Of a stretch of 10,000 bases of DNA, positions 1-6,646 are shown piece after piece. The DNA comes from Actinidia chinensis (lineage: Eukaryota > Streptophyta > Magnoliopsida > Ericales > Actinidiaceae), in assembly GCA_009663005.1 (NCBI GenBank), contig CM018895.1:18455577-18465576 (forward strand), read 5' to 3'. The position numbers were made by a program, and so were the translations under genes. The notes beneath the pieces are model-generated. The model was not told the DNA's origin, did not search any database, and saw nothing but the letters and a program-made list of their open reading frames with translations. Every line of letters begins with the position of its first letter. The first letter of the stretch is position 1.

Positions 1-330
1 TCCGATTCAAAGAAAACAACTCTCCTTGCATTTTTTGACGCAAAATTCTTCAATTAAGTCGTTATTTAAAACTCATATAGGAAATCATTTCAATAGAGAT
101 CTAGCCAATCCACTTAATCTATCTTGTGACATGGTATAGTCCGCAGGTACGTTTTATCAACTTTAACTTAGAAGAAAAAACTCCTCCCGCCGAAGCCACT
201 GTAGCCGGATAGTCATAAAATTCCATAAGCAAACCCATACATTTGAAAAACCACCTTTTTCCAATTAAGATATTATTAAATTAAGGGTGGATGTCAATAG
301 CTTTTGTATTTCTCTCGGCAATATTGTTTT
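1..330 (-). pseudogene. hAT relic: C-terminal dimerisation domain, truncated by window edge
   Basis: Minus-strand codons give LKTILPREIQK (about 300-350), then YPATVASAGG (about 185-211) and FSSKLKLIK. The last stretch, near 1-120, decays into RLSGL-, NFASK- and ARRVVFF-like remnants in mixed frames. These match the order of the hAT C-terminal dimerisation domain: ILPREI, PVTVASAERSFSKLKLIK, RLxGLAxLSIE, FASxKARR. The conserved ER pair reads GG here. This domain normally holds transposase subunits together. The final residues fall at position 1, so the true end and the left transposon terminus lie outside the window. Confidence 0.8.
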
Positions 331-980
331 CAAAGTATAAGTTCTTGGGAAGAACTCATCCCTAAAATATCTCTCATGTTTCATTGTGTTCCAAGCAATT
401 TCTAATTAGTGCAATGCTTCATCAATTTGCCCTCCCTAACACTTTTGAATTTTTGCATTAAATAAAAATCCAAAAGTGCTTAATAAAGTTCAAATTGGTC
501 ACAGCGATCATTAAGAGAAGTAAGAGCTTGATCTATAATGTGAGAAAATAGGTACTATAAAATTATCTTTCCGGTGTGATTGACTTCCATTGGCGTATCT
601 CCCACATCCTCATCAAACTTGCTTCTTTCTTAGAACAACTCTTTTTGTTGTGAATACCGGATCATAACAACTTCATGTGCACAAGTCTTTGGCTTCATTC
701 ATCAAGTCTTCAAACCATCTTCTCTAAGCTTTTCAAAGAATTAAAAATCAAATCCCTGCATTTTGTAATTGCAATTTTCAATATCCATCTATTCTCGTTT
801 TGAGACTTTGCTAACTTTGATTAACTTTGTCTAAGATTTAAACCAAATACATAAGCTAATCAAGAATTCAAAATCCTCTAAAACATTTTTGCACAAACCT
901 TTAGCTTCCGCCATCACACTCTTCTTTAGAATATTTGCAATTTCAATCAATGCATCTCTTAGTTCCATGCTTGGCTTCTT
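330..980 (-). pseudogene. hAT relic: segment between catalytic core and dimerisation domain
   Basis: On the minus strand this opens with MELRDALIEIANILKKSV (about 915-970). Fragments resembling EAKGLCKNVLEDFEFLIS, FDEDVGDTP and a helical IIDQALTSLNDRCDQFELY stretch (about 480-530) follow. The plant hAT family has this order: IRDALLEIA, a leucine-rich link, an acidic region, then a helix with SLxxRFEQF. Frequent stops and frame changes show old decay. On its own this stretch would not be identifiable; its placement between two recognisable domains carries the call. Confidence 0.65.
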
Positions 981-1640
981 ATGCTCTTACAACTCTCCAT
1001 ATAACTTTTCCAACGAGGTTTATTTGACAATGCGTTTGGTGCAGCCTCTTTATATTACGTTTGAAGAACATCCATTCGAGCTGTGTTGAATCCGAAAAAC
1101 AAAGGAATAAACCTTTTGCACATATGCGAAAAAAAAACTTCTTGCTTTCACAACAAGATTTTTGCCATATCAATAAGCAAAGATTTAAGCTATGACAACC
1201 ACATGGAATGTAAAAGTTTCTAGGATTTATATCAAATAGTCTTTTTGTACACCATTGAGGTATTAATTTCATGTTCGAGCCTTGATCATAAACCTTGTCT
1301 CTTAGATCATCAATGTTGACTTGTAGATCAAACCCAAAGCATCTCAAGTCCGCTTGAAAAGCCCAAACCCCGAGTGTCATCAAACTTTATAAAACCCCAA
1401 GAGGAACTCCTCCACCTTAACTCCACTTTCATCCTCACCACCACACATCGTATAACAATAGACATTTGTTTATTCTTCAGATTAGATCGGAGTACAATTA
1501 AGAATAACCGAGGAAGCAGAGAAGTACTTTACTCTTAAAATCTTCTTTATTAAAAATTTTTTTCTTTTAATCCTTTCCCCAACAAACTTATCAATTTCAC
1601 TTTAGAATTTTGTGGCTAAGGAATGATGTTGAATTTCTTT
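979..1640 (-). pseudogene. hAT relic: catalytic DUF4371-like region
   Basis: The minus strand carries VKYFSASSVILNCTP (about 1488-1530), KVEEFLLGFYK (about 1390-1430) and then the 134-codon open stretch 979-1383. That stretch holds NIDDLRDKVYDQGSNM, TKRLFDINPRNFYIPCGCHSLNLCL, a serine/threonine-rich FSDSTQ block and HQTHCQINLVGKV. In the family these are the first catalytic Asp segment, the DNGSNM second-Asp segment, and the DINPR/PCGCHSLNL and SQTRWESR motifs. The first Asp is Asn here (codon 1497-1499) and DNGSNM reads DQGSNM, keeping the Asp. SQTRWESRV has decayed to HQTHCQINLV. The region is split by stops and one frameshift near 1384. Confidence 0.82.
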
Positions 1641-1938
1641 ATCCACCACACGCCGAATGTGCCTTGCATAATAGGATCAAATTCCGCAAAAAAGATTTAA
1701 ATAACGTTGACAAAAAAAACCCATTATTCTTCTCATAAATCTTCTCATTTGTTCCACGAAATGGCAAACTATTCCCGAGCAAGAGTCTAACAAACCCGTG
1801 ATCCGAACTACTATCATCTTCCAAACGAACTCTTTCTTTGTCGATTTGTTCTTCCATTTTTGTGTCAAATGTTGCTTTTTGTGGAAGTTCATTGTGCAAG
1901 TTTACCCACCTCCACAAACATTGGCGATTGTTCCCCAC
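1639..1938 (-). pseudogene. hAT relic: open fragment between TTF finger and catalytic region
   Basis: This is one of the two best-preserved pieces of the transposase relic, 99 codons open on the minus strand. It reads WVNLHNELPQKATFDTKMEEQIDKE-like sequence, then a charged stretch, then LPFRGTNEKIYEKNNGFFL. The FRG(S/T)NEK(I/L)Y...NG signature is characteristic of plant TTF/DUF4371 hAT transposases, where it sits just after the zinc finger. The ATG at 1938 is only the first Met after a stop and is not a real start. The fragment ends in a stop at 1639, and homology resumes in another frame at about 1600 with LSHKI-like and KYFSASSVILNCTP stretches. Confidence 0.8.
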
Positions 1939-1949
1939 TTTCCTTTATG

Positions 1950-2270
1950 CTTCTCTAAGATTTCTAGGAAGGTTATGCCCCATCACTAGTTCATCCTCGC
2001 CAAAACGTGTCATTGACTTAGAATTGAATAACTTGCAACAAAAACAAAATACTTATTCAACTCATTCAATACACAAGCCAATTCTTTCTTGTTCTCACCA
2101 TTTGGAAGATCACAAACATAGATTGGAATAAAAGTGTTCTACCAGCACGGAAGTACTTTTTTGGGAAATGCATCACTTTCTCTTAGATTTTTTATAGGAT
2201 CTCGTACACTAACCTTACCCTTTAGTGGGCATAATACTTCCCCCAAAATCCCGGATCGTATTCACAGCAA
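1950..2270 (-). pseudogene. hAT relic: N-terminal TTF-type zinc-finger region
   Basis: This is the upstream part of the transposase relic. On the minus strand the YDPGFWG block (2225-2266) is followed in mixed frames by RDIL-like and SDAFPKKY-like stretches. Then comes WLVY (about 2060-2075) and FCCKLFNSKS, whose paired Cys belong to the expected zinc-finger region. In the family this domain binds the element's ends. Here several stops (for example after WLVY) and at least two frame changes interrupt it, so only scattered remnants of the finger survive. The assignment depends mainly on the correct order and spacing relative to the better-preserved block downstream. Confidence 0.65.
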
Positions 2271-2290
2271 TATTCTTTTTTCAAGGTTAA

Positions 2291-2830
2291 GGATACTTTC
2301 ATTTTACTCTAGTAACACCTTCACTACTCTTCATTATACCCGTCCCCAGATTCTTCAATTTCCTAAATCAATACCTTCACTGCTTCTCAAGTGACTTGAA
2401 AGTAGGGAGATTTTGTGTGTTTGATCAAATGAGTCTAGAGATGAACCTACTAGCAGATTTTTATGTTTCATCTTTTTCGTTGCTTGACTTTTCTATTAAA
2501 ATGTCAAGAGTCGGGTTTTTAACTCACTCTATTCTTGTCGGTCTCATTCTTCGTCATAACAATTAGCCCAATATGTACCTATAAAATAAAATACCCTTAA
2601 AAATATTTGATATATCATGTTCACATTATTCATATATATCTAAAACATAACCCACATTAAGCCACTGACCCATAGTCTACTAAAGAGATAAATCATAAAT
2701 GAAAGCCTTCAAGTCAGCCATACATACACATTTGTGTAATCAAAAATAAAAATATGCAAATAAATGCAAAAAAACCACCATTAACACTTTACCCACCATT
2801 ATCATAAATGAAGCCTAATATAAAACTGTT
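2291..2830. other. Unassigned AT-rich interval
   Basis: No gene, RNA or repeat is recognised here. It lies just upstream (minus-strand sense) of the hAT transposase relic. It could therefore hold that element's decayed 5' leader or right terminus, but I see no CAGGGGCGG-like terminal repeat. AT-rich runs such as ATATATC (around 2630) are unremarkable. Confidence 0.5.
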
Positions 2831-3480
2831 TGAGGGTGGGAAAGGACGATGGCCGCCTCCTTCGGGTCTGGCTTCGTTTGGGGGGCTAAGCCGGATCTTT
2901 TTTTCGTTTTTCTTTTTGCTTTTGAGAAAGGAGTAATGGTTGTTGAGAATGTAGAAAATAGATGAAAAGGTTTTTTTTCCCCGGGTGAGAGTGATGGGGG
3001 AGATCTGATGGGTAATTCCTTTTCCCTCCTTTTTTGGGCTCCGAGAGCAGGGTGAGATCTCGAGAGGGTGTGGCGTTGTTCTTACGAGTTGCCCGCCCCG
3101 GCAATAATGAAGAATATAGGGAAGAGAGGGGCTCGCGTTCTGGGAGAGGTTTCTCCCGATTAGGTGGAGGGAGAGAGGATGAGAGTGTCTGGTGAAGGGG
3201 TACCATTTGGGTGGTTGAGTTCGCGAAAAAAAGGTTAGATGAGAGATCATTATAGGAAGCTGTGGGGATGGCGCGAGTTCAGATCTGATTTATGAGTTAG
3301 AAAGGGTTTTACTTCGGAAGTAGACGATGGCAGGGGGCACGCGGGTCGGCAGAGGAAAGTGGTACGGGGATTGGTCTATGGTCTCGGGCCCTCAGTCTGT
3401 GTTTGTGCGTCAGGATTGTGTTTGTTGTGTTGTGAAGTGCAAACTTGGCAAGTTTAACTTGCGTGTGGTGTGGGGTATAA
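2831..3480. other. Purine-skewed, GC-richer block of unknown origin
   Basis: The base composition changes sharply from the AT-rich flanks. The plus strand is rich in G and A, with many GAG, GGG and AGATCT motifs (AGATCTGAT near 3001 and 3281; GAGATCTC near 3055). CpG-containing words such as CCGGATC, CGCGAG and GCGGGTCGG are common. No frame on the plus strand carries a recognisable protein. The long minus-strand frame through 2789-3250 is low-complexity and resembles no family I know. It could be LTR or 5'-UTR-like sequence, or part of an unrecognised transposon. Confidence 0.4.
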
Positions 3481-3502
3481 GAGGTGTGAAGGCTGGCAAT
3501 GT

Positions 3503-3527
3503 ATAACCCATTTTATTTTTGGGTTAT
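3503..3527. repeat. Short perfect inverted repeat (ATAACCCA / TGGGTTAT)
   Basis: An 8-bp perfect stem (3503-3510 and 3520-3527) encloses a 9-nt T-rich loop. It lies close to the possible start of the LTR-like block and may be a terminal-structure remnant or a chance hairpin. Confidence 0.5.
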
Positions 3528-3658
3528 AATGAAAGATTTATACTTTTGGATACAATTAAGAAGATATTTAAGTTTAATAAGGTAATATAATTATGTAAAA
3601 GATGGAGGGACGAAAGTGTAATTTTGTAGATAGTGGACAGATCTCAAGGAGGTGTCGG

Positions 3659-3724
3659 TGGAAAAGAAAAGAAAAAGAAAAAAAAAAACATGAAAAAAGA
3701 AAAAGAGAGAAAGAAAAAAAAAGA
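3659..3724 (+). repeat. Purine-only simple-sequence tract (GAAA-type)
   Basis: The stretch is almost entirely A and G in GAAA/GAAAA units, interrupted only by one CAT near 3689. It is low-complexity, and the minus-strand reading frame across it is a composition artefact. Confidence 0.9.
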
Positions 3725-3830
3725 TGTGATGATGATGTGTTGAAATGATTTGGTTTATGTTGGGTTCTTGATATGTGTAATTAAAGAGGGAGAGAAGAGT
3801 GAGGAAAGAATGAGGCCCCCGTGATTGCTC

Positions 3831-3909
3831 GAGAGACGAGAGCACGGAGAGGAATGAAGGAGAGGAGAGGACAGAAAGAAAGAAAGGAAAGAAAAAAAGA
3901 GAGAGAGAG
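3831..3909 (+). repeat. Purine-rich tract with GAAA and (GA)n units
   Basis: A second purine tract: GAGAGACGAGAG, then GGAGAGGAGAGG, an (AAAG)n part at about 3874-3889, and a (GA)n run ending at 3909. Only a few pyrimidines break it. It is typical of transcribed leaders or LTRs in plants and has no coding value. Confidence 0.85.
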
Positions 3910-4650
3910 CATGATGTGCAAAAAGGAATGAGAGATGGGAGAAATTATTTGGTGTGGGTAGTCTTTGATAATGAAAGACATGGAGTATAGATCAACGGTG
4001 AGGATATGTCAGATCAGGTGGGAAACAAATTTTAGTATGAGATCATGGGAGCAGATCTTCCTATCTAATGGTGTTAATTCATTTGAGGTAAGCATGAGGT
4101 ATACAATATGTTTTCTAAACTCGGAGTATTTTTCTAAAAATCTGATTTGGTATTCCTCTGCCATGTGTGCTATTGTTGAAAATACGTGGATTTTGTTGGC
4201 ATCGTGATATGTATGATGGTTATGTGTGATGGCTAAATGCTAGGAATGGAATGTACATGTACGAGTTGGACGCCAATAGTTCCACTAAGGACCGGAAAAA
4301 GCCGGAGAGTTTGGAGACGTGGCTGAGGCCGATAACTAGTAATGTATCAGGAAAGACTTGGTATGAAGCGGTCTTTTGATGACTATTGATTTGTTGTGCT
4401 ACTCTGACATTGTTGTTGGAGCCATTATTGATTTCGTTAGAATATTTCTGTCGTATTGTATACTTCCCTGTTAAAAATAAGTTTTCAGGAGGACGTGGGT
4501 GTTCGGATAGAAGATTTTTGATCTTTTTGTATTTGTATTAATTATATTTGGAGACATGTAAAAATAAACATTTGGAGACTATTAATATTGAAGAAAATAG
4601 TGCTCTTGATGTATTGAGGGAAAAAATACGGGAATTGAGGTAATAATTAA

Positions 4651-4913
4651 CGGCCCGGGAGGGTGGGTCGGTCAACAGGTGCCCAGGCAAACTCCGAAAT
4701 GACAAAGCATTGCTGGAAATTTGATAAATTTACACCAATAGCCCTTGTAGTTTGACCCCAAATTTTAATTTTGAATAATAAAAAACCCTAAGATTAAAAA
4801 AAAGTGGGGTGGCGTGGGGGGGGGTGGGGGGGGCAAGGATGGGTGTGCCACTACCCAGGGGGGTTTGCCAAAGCCCAGGCGCTGGTGGTGGGCTCACCCC
4901 TGGGCCGGCCCTG
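4651..4913. mobile_element. Possible degenerate hAT-type MITE (GGCCGGCCCTG ends)
   Basis: The right end reads ...CACCCCTGGGCCGGCCCTG (ending at 4913), the reverse complement of a CAGGGCCGGCCC terminus known from plant hAT elements. The left part begins CGGCCCGGGAGGGTGGGTC at 4651. It continues through a GTGCCCAGGCAAAC-type stretch that aligns imperfectly with the inverted right arm (GCGCCTGGGCTTTGGCAAAC). The outermost 5-6 bases of the left terminus appear lost or mutated. The 8 bases after 4913 (ATCCTAAG) do not match those before 4651, so no target duplication supports the boundaries. The interior is AT-rich, then very G-rich. Confidence 0.4.
4806..4833 (+). repeat. G-rich run with G-quadruplex potential
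   Basis: Runs of 4, 9 and 8 guanines are separated by TGGCGT and T. The long runs can supply their own one-base loops, so the G3+N1-7 quadruplex pattern is satisfied. It lies inside the possible MITE at 4651-4913. Confidence 0.7.
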
Positions 4914-5068
4914 ATCCTAAGACGTGGAAGGAAAAAAACCCTAACTCAGGAGAGAACAAACCTAACGAACAAAAGTAAATCCACTAATAAGTTTAAATCC
5001 ACTCATACTCATTGAGCTAGAAAAGTACATTATAGACTCTCTTTGGAATGAAAATGGACAACTGTGAC
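4914..5068. other. Short unassigned spacer between the two MITE candidates
   Basis: Nothing is recognised beyond an AAACCCTAA telo-box-like word (about 4936-4944) and a short internal AAATCCACT repeat (about 4977-4985 and 4995-5003). The last 8 bases are the left target duplication of the 166-bp MITE. Confidence 0.6.
5061..5068 (+). repeat. Left 8-bp target-site duplication (ACTGTGAC) of the hAT MITE
   Basis: ACTGTGAC directly precedes CAGGGGCGG and is repeated exactly at 5235-5242, directly after CCGCCACTG. An 8-bp duplication is the hallmark of hAT insertion. Confidence 0.9.
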
Positions 5069-5234
5069 CAGGGGCGGTATCACATGGTGGCCAGCAGGGG
5101 CTGTAGCCCCTCTCACTTTCAAAAAATTAAAAAATTTACTTTACATTTTTAAATATTTTACACTTTAGCCCCCTAAAATATATTAAATTTTTTACACTTT
5201 AGCCCCCTAACCTAAAATCCTGGATCCGCCACTG
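5069..5234. mobile_element. hAT-type MITE, 166 bp, with terminal inverted repeats and perfect TSD
   Basis: The left end is CAGGGGCGGTATCA. The right end, reverse-complemented, is CAGTGGCGGATCCA, giving a terminal inverted repeat of about 9 bp with one mismatch. It is flanked on both sides by the 8-bp duplication ACTGTGAC. Near the left end is a GGGGCTGTAGCCCC hairpin (5097-5110). The right half holds two identical 20-bp copies of a TTTACACTTTAGCCCCCTAA unit at 5157-5176 and 5191-5210. The element has no coding capacity, so it would need a transposase in trans. CAGNGGCGG ends and a GGGGCT..AGCCCC subterminal motif are, from memory, typical of plant hAT elements with TTF/DUF4371 transposases. 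That is the enzyme class whose relic lies at the left of the window, so a family link is plausible but unproven. Confidence 0.88.
5157..5210. repeat. Internal 20-bp direct repeat of the MITE
   Basis: Two identical copies (5157-5176 and 5191-5210) are spaced 34 bp start to start, with an AT-rich link between them. In hAT elements, repeated subterminal motifs serve as transposase binding sites. Here the motif is the TTAGCCCCC type, also partly mirrored by the GGGGCT of the left hairpin. Confidence 0.85.
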
Positions 5235-5242
5235 ACTGTGAC
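5235..5242 (+). repeat. Right 8-bp target-site duplication (ACTGTGAC) of the hAT MITE
   Basis: This is an exact copy of 5061-5068 and directly abuts the right terminal repeat. Confidence 0.9.
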
Positions 5243-6015
5243 ACGGCCTGGATTTTATAAAAAAATTAAAAAATAATAATTCCTGTAATAAATAAAAAAC
5301 TAGAGGATGGTCCCACCTAGAGAATAGAGCAATCTCTAGAGTAGTTGGGTTCCTTTACAAATATTTTCACAACAATATCATAATAAGTCCTAAAACCAAG
5401 ACGACCTCAGTGGTCATTACCCATGTCCCAACAGCAAAGCATTCCAACATGATAATAATTAAAGCAGCCAAGTATTTAAAAAAAAGTGTTTTTTAAGTTT
5501 ACAACCATATCGACATAATTAAAGTTTTTAATTGCATTGCCAAAAATATAGGATGATAAAGAAAAGTAATATTTGAGTAACAAAATGCTTTTGCTAAATA
5601 TACATCCAACAAAATACAAAATGGATGTCACTTACATCATGCTGCCATCTAAACAACAATCAATTCCTCAAGATCCTCTATCTGTATCTGAAAAATATTT
5701 ATAACGGGATAAATATATAACTCAGTAAAAAAATCTTCTACTACATTTAAATGCACGTGTGGTGGCTTGAGTAAGTGTAATGGTACCTATTTATGCATGA
5801 TGTTATGTAACAAGAATTAGCATAACAAACGCCAAAATAAATAATCCTCTTCTTCCATTCCTCCATTTAGAGTAATACCACAACAGTGATCGAATAATAT
5901 AAATAATATCCAACACATGTTAAGAATTTGGTAAGTACTTCATCTGCCTCCACCCGTCAGCGATAGACAAGTAATTTTGCGATTTTCAAATCAAAGATTG
6001 GAGGCCCTGTATACC

Positions 6016-6029
6016 CCTTTGACCAAAGG
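6016..6029. repeat. Small perfect hairpin CCTTTG-AC-CAAAGG
   Basis: A 6-bp stem with a 2-nt loop lies in the one GC-richer patch (about 5940-6120) of an otherwise AT-rich interval. No function can be assigned. Confidence 0.4.
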
Positions 6030-6196
6030 CTTGGGGTGTTTGCAAAGACACGCAGGCTATAAGCCTTGGACAGAGATAGAGCGCTACCAGGGTCGGCAGA
6101 AACAGCATGGCGATACAGACAAAAAATAACGACAAACGATCCCTCAAATCAAATAAATCACTTTCTCATCTTGGATAATTTGTGTTCATCAACAAC

Positions 6197-6444
6197 ATTA
6201 AAAAAAAATTATACATCATAGTCAAAATCTTTAAATTATGATTTAAAAAGTTACAAATCCTAAAATCAGTAAAGGAGGGTTTCACTCACATACCCACAAT
6301 CATAATATTCAAGCTAAACTTACATGTCCATTTAACATTTCATTAACCAAGAAATTTTAATTGGCATACTATAATCTCCATGAAACTAACACAACAATTT
6401 AAATTTTGATTTAATGGGAGGTAAAAGAGTGAGTTAAAAAGATA
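6197..6444. other. Unassigned AT-rich flank before the copia LTR
   Basis: No feature is recognised. The five bases directly before the LTR (AGATA, 6440-6444) would be the copia target-site duplication. Its partner lies outside the window and cannot be checked. Confidence 0.5.
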
Positions 6445-6632
6445 TGTTGAAAATTTCTAGGAAATATCCTAGAATATTTCCTGATTTAGTTTCATAATAT
6501 CTTATTTAGTTCTGATTGTAGCCTAGATTGAGTCTTTGAGTTGATTTATTTCCTTTATTTCATGATGAAATACTAACCATGATGATTGGAATATTACAAG
6601 AAATTATTCTCTCCTTTATTCTGATTTTCTTC
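6445..6632 (+). repeat. 5' LTR of the copia element
   Basis: It starts TGTTGAAAATTTCTAGGAAA and runs to the base or two before the PBS. Copia LTRs begin TGTTG, and this one is placed precisely by the PBS following it. The expected terminal CA is not visible (the end reads CTTCT), so the 3' boundary is accurate only to a few bases. The interior has an AATATTACAAGAAATTATTCTCTCC stretch (from about 6580), of a type common in short copia LTRs. Confidence 0.75.
6457..6482. repeat. Two overlapping alternative hairpins in the LTR start
   Basis: AGGAAATAT (6459-6467) pairs perfectly with ATATTTCCT (6474-6482). CTAGGA (6457-6462) also pairs perfectly with TCCTAG (6467-6472). The two stems share bases, so only one can form at a time. 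Confidence 0.75.
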
Positions 6633-6633
6633 T

Positions 6634-6646
6634 TGGTATCAAAGTC
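6634..6646 (+). promoter_or_regulatory. Primer binding site (initiator-Met tRNA type)
   Basis: TGGTATCAAAGTC matches 11 of 13 positions of the canonical plant copia PBS TGGTATCAGAGCC, which pairs with the 3' end of initiator methionine tRNA to prime minus-strand cDNA synthesis. It lies one or two bases after the LTR, as expected. Confidence 0.85.

Larger units (their letters stand above)
1..2290 (-). pseudogene. Degenerate hAT transposase (TTF zinc finger / DUF4371 / hAT dimerisation), 3' end cut by window edge
   Basis: Reading the minus strand from about 2270 down to 1, fragments in shifting frames follow the usual order of the plant TTF-type hAT transposase. First comes a YDPGFWG block (2225-2266), then WLVY...CCKLFNS and FRGTNEKIYE...NNG. 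These are followed by VILNCTP, KVEEFLLGFYK, YDQGSNM, CTKRLFDINPR, PCGCHSLNL and ALIEIAN, and finally a C-terminal VASA..FSSKLKLIK block. In living members this enzyme cuts and pastes its own DNA in the nucleus. Here the frame is interrupted by at least a dozen stops and several frameshifts, so it is a pseudogene. The candidate first catalytic Asp (LDCTP in the family) reads Asn at 1497-1499; the Asp of YDQGSNM at 1285-1287 remains. The span of about 2.3 kb fits an almost full-length, possibly intronless coding region of roughly 750 residues. I found no terminal inverted repeat on its right side. The family call is from memory of motifs, but their collinearity makes it strong. Confidence 0.85.
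3481..4630 (+). repeat. Possible solo LTR or LTR fragment, unassigned family
   Basis: This non-coding block has the texture of a plant Ty3/gypsy LTR. It has an A/T-rich beginning near TGTATAACCC (3500) and a GGACGAAAGTGTAATTTTG phrase at 3608-3626. A long purine-rich leader-like part follows (3659-3909), then a GAGGTAAGC donor-like site (4085-4093). Late in the block is TTTTCAGGAGGACG (about 4483-4496), near a short direct repeat of ATTTGGAGAC (4546-4555 and 4570-4579). I cannot fix TG...CA ends or a target-site duplication. The texture argument comes from memory, so the call is tentative. Confidence 0.3.
5063..6191 (+). repeat. Possible solo LTR interrupted by the MITE (tentative boundaries)
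   Basis: If the MITE and one TSD copy are removed, the sequence reads ...ACAAC-TGTGACACGGCCTGG, which resembles the TGTGACAC start of plant LTRs. A CA followed by ACAAC occurs at 6190-6196. This gives TG...CA ends and a matching 5-bp flank (5058-5062 and 6192-6196) for an LTR of about 0.95 kb net. The interior is non-coding and contains a CTGAAAAATATTTATAACGG...ACTCAGTAA phrase (about 5689-5726) familiar from plant LTR sequence. A 7-base match in an AT-rich search space could be chance, and the sequence beyond 6200 shows no clear change of character. Confidence 0.3.

Noticed and set aside
1798..2131. Plus-strand frames of 63 and 97 codons
   Set aside because: They lie antisense to clearly homologous hAT transposase fragments on the minus strand and resemble no protein.
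2789..3250. 153-codon open frame on the minus strand, the longest in the window
   Set aside because: It is rich in Ser, Pro, Lys and Arg from the purine/pyrimidine skew, has no recognisable domain, and lies in a non-coding-looking block. Length alone in a skewed region is weak evidence.
3591..3845. Minus-strand frame with a long Phe/Leu run resembling membrane segments
   Set aside because: The Phe/Leu run is the reverse complement of the GAAA purine tract, so it is a composition artefact.
3965..4207. 80-codon plus-strand frame starting with ATG
   Set aside because: It has no recognisable motif and sits in LTR-textured sequence, and this length is expected by chance.
4253..4262. Palindrome GTACATGTAC
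   Set aside because: It is an isolated 10-bp palindrome with no partner sites or gene nearby, expected by chance.
4809..5015. 68-codon plus-strand Gly/Pro-rich frame
   Set aside because: It is translated from the G-run and GC-rich MITE arm and crosses the apparent element end at 4913.
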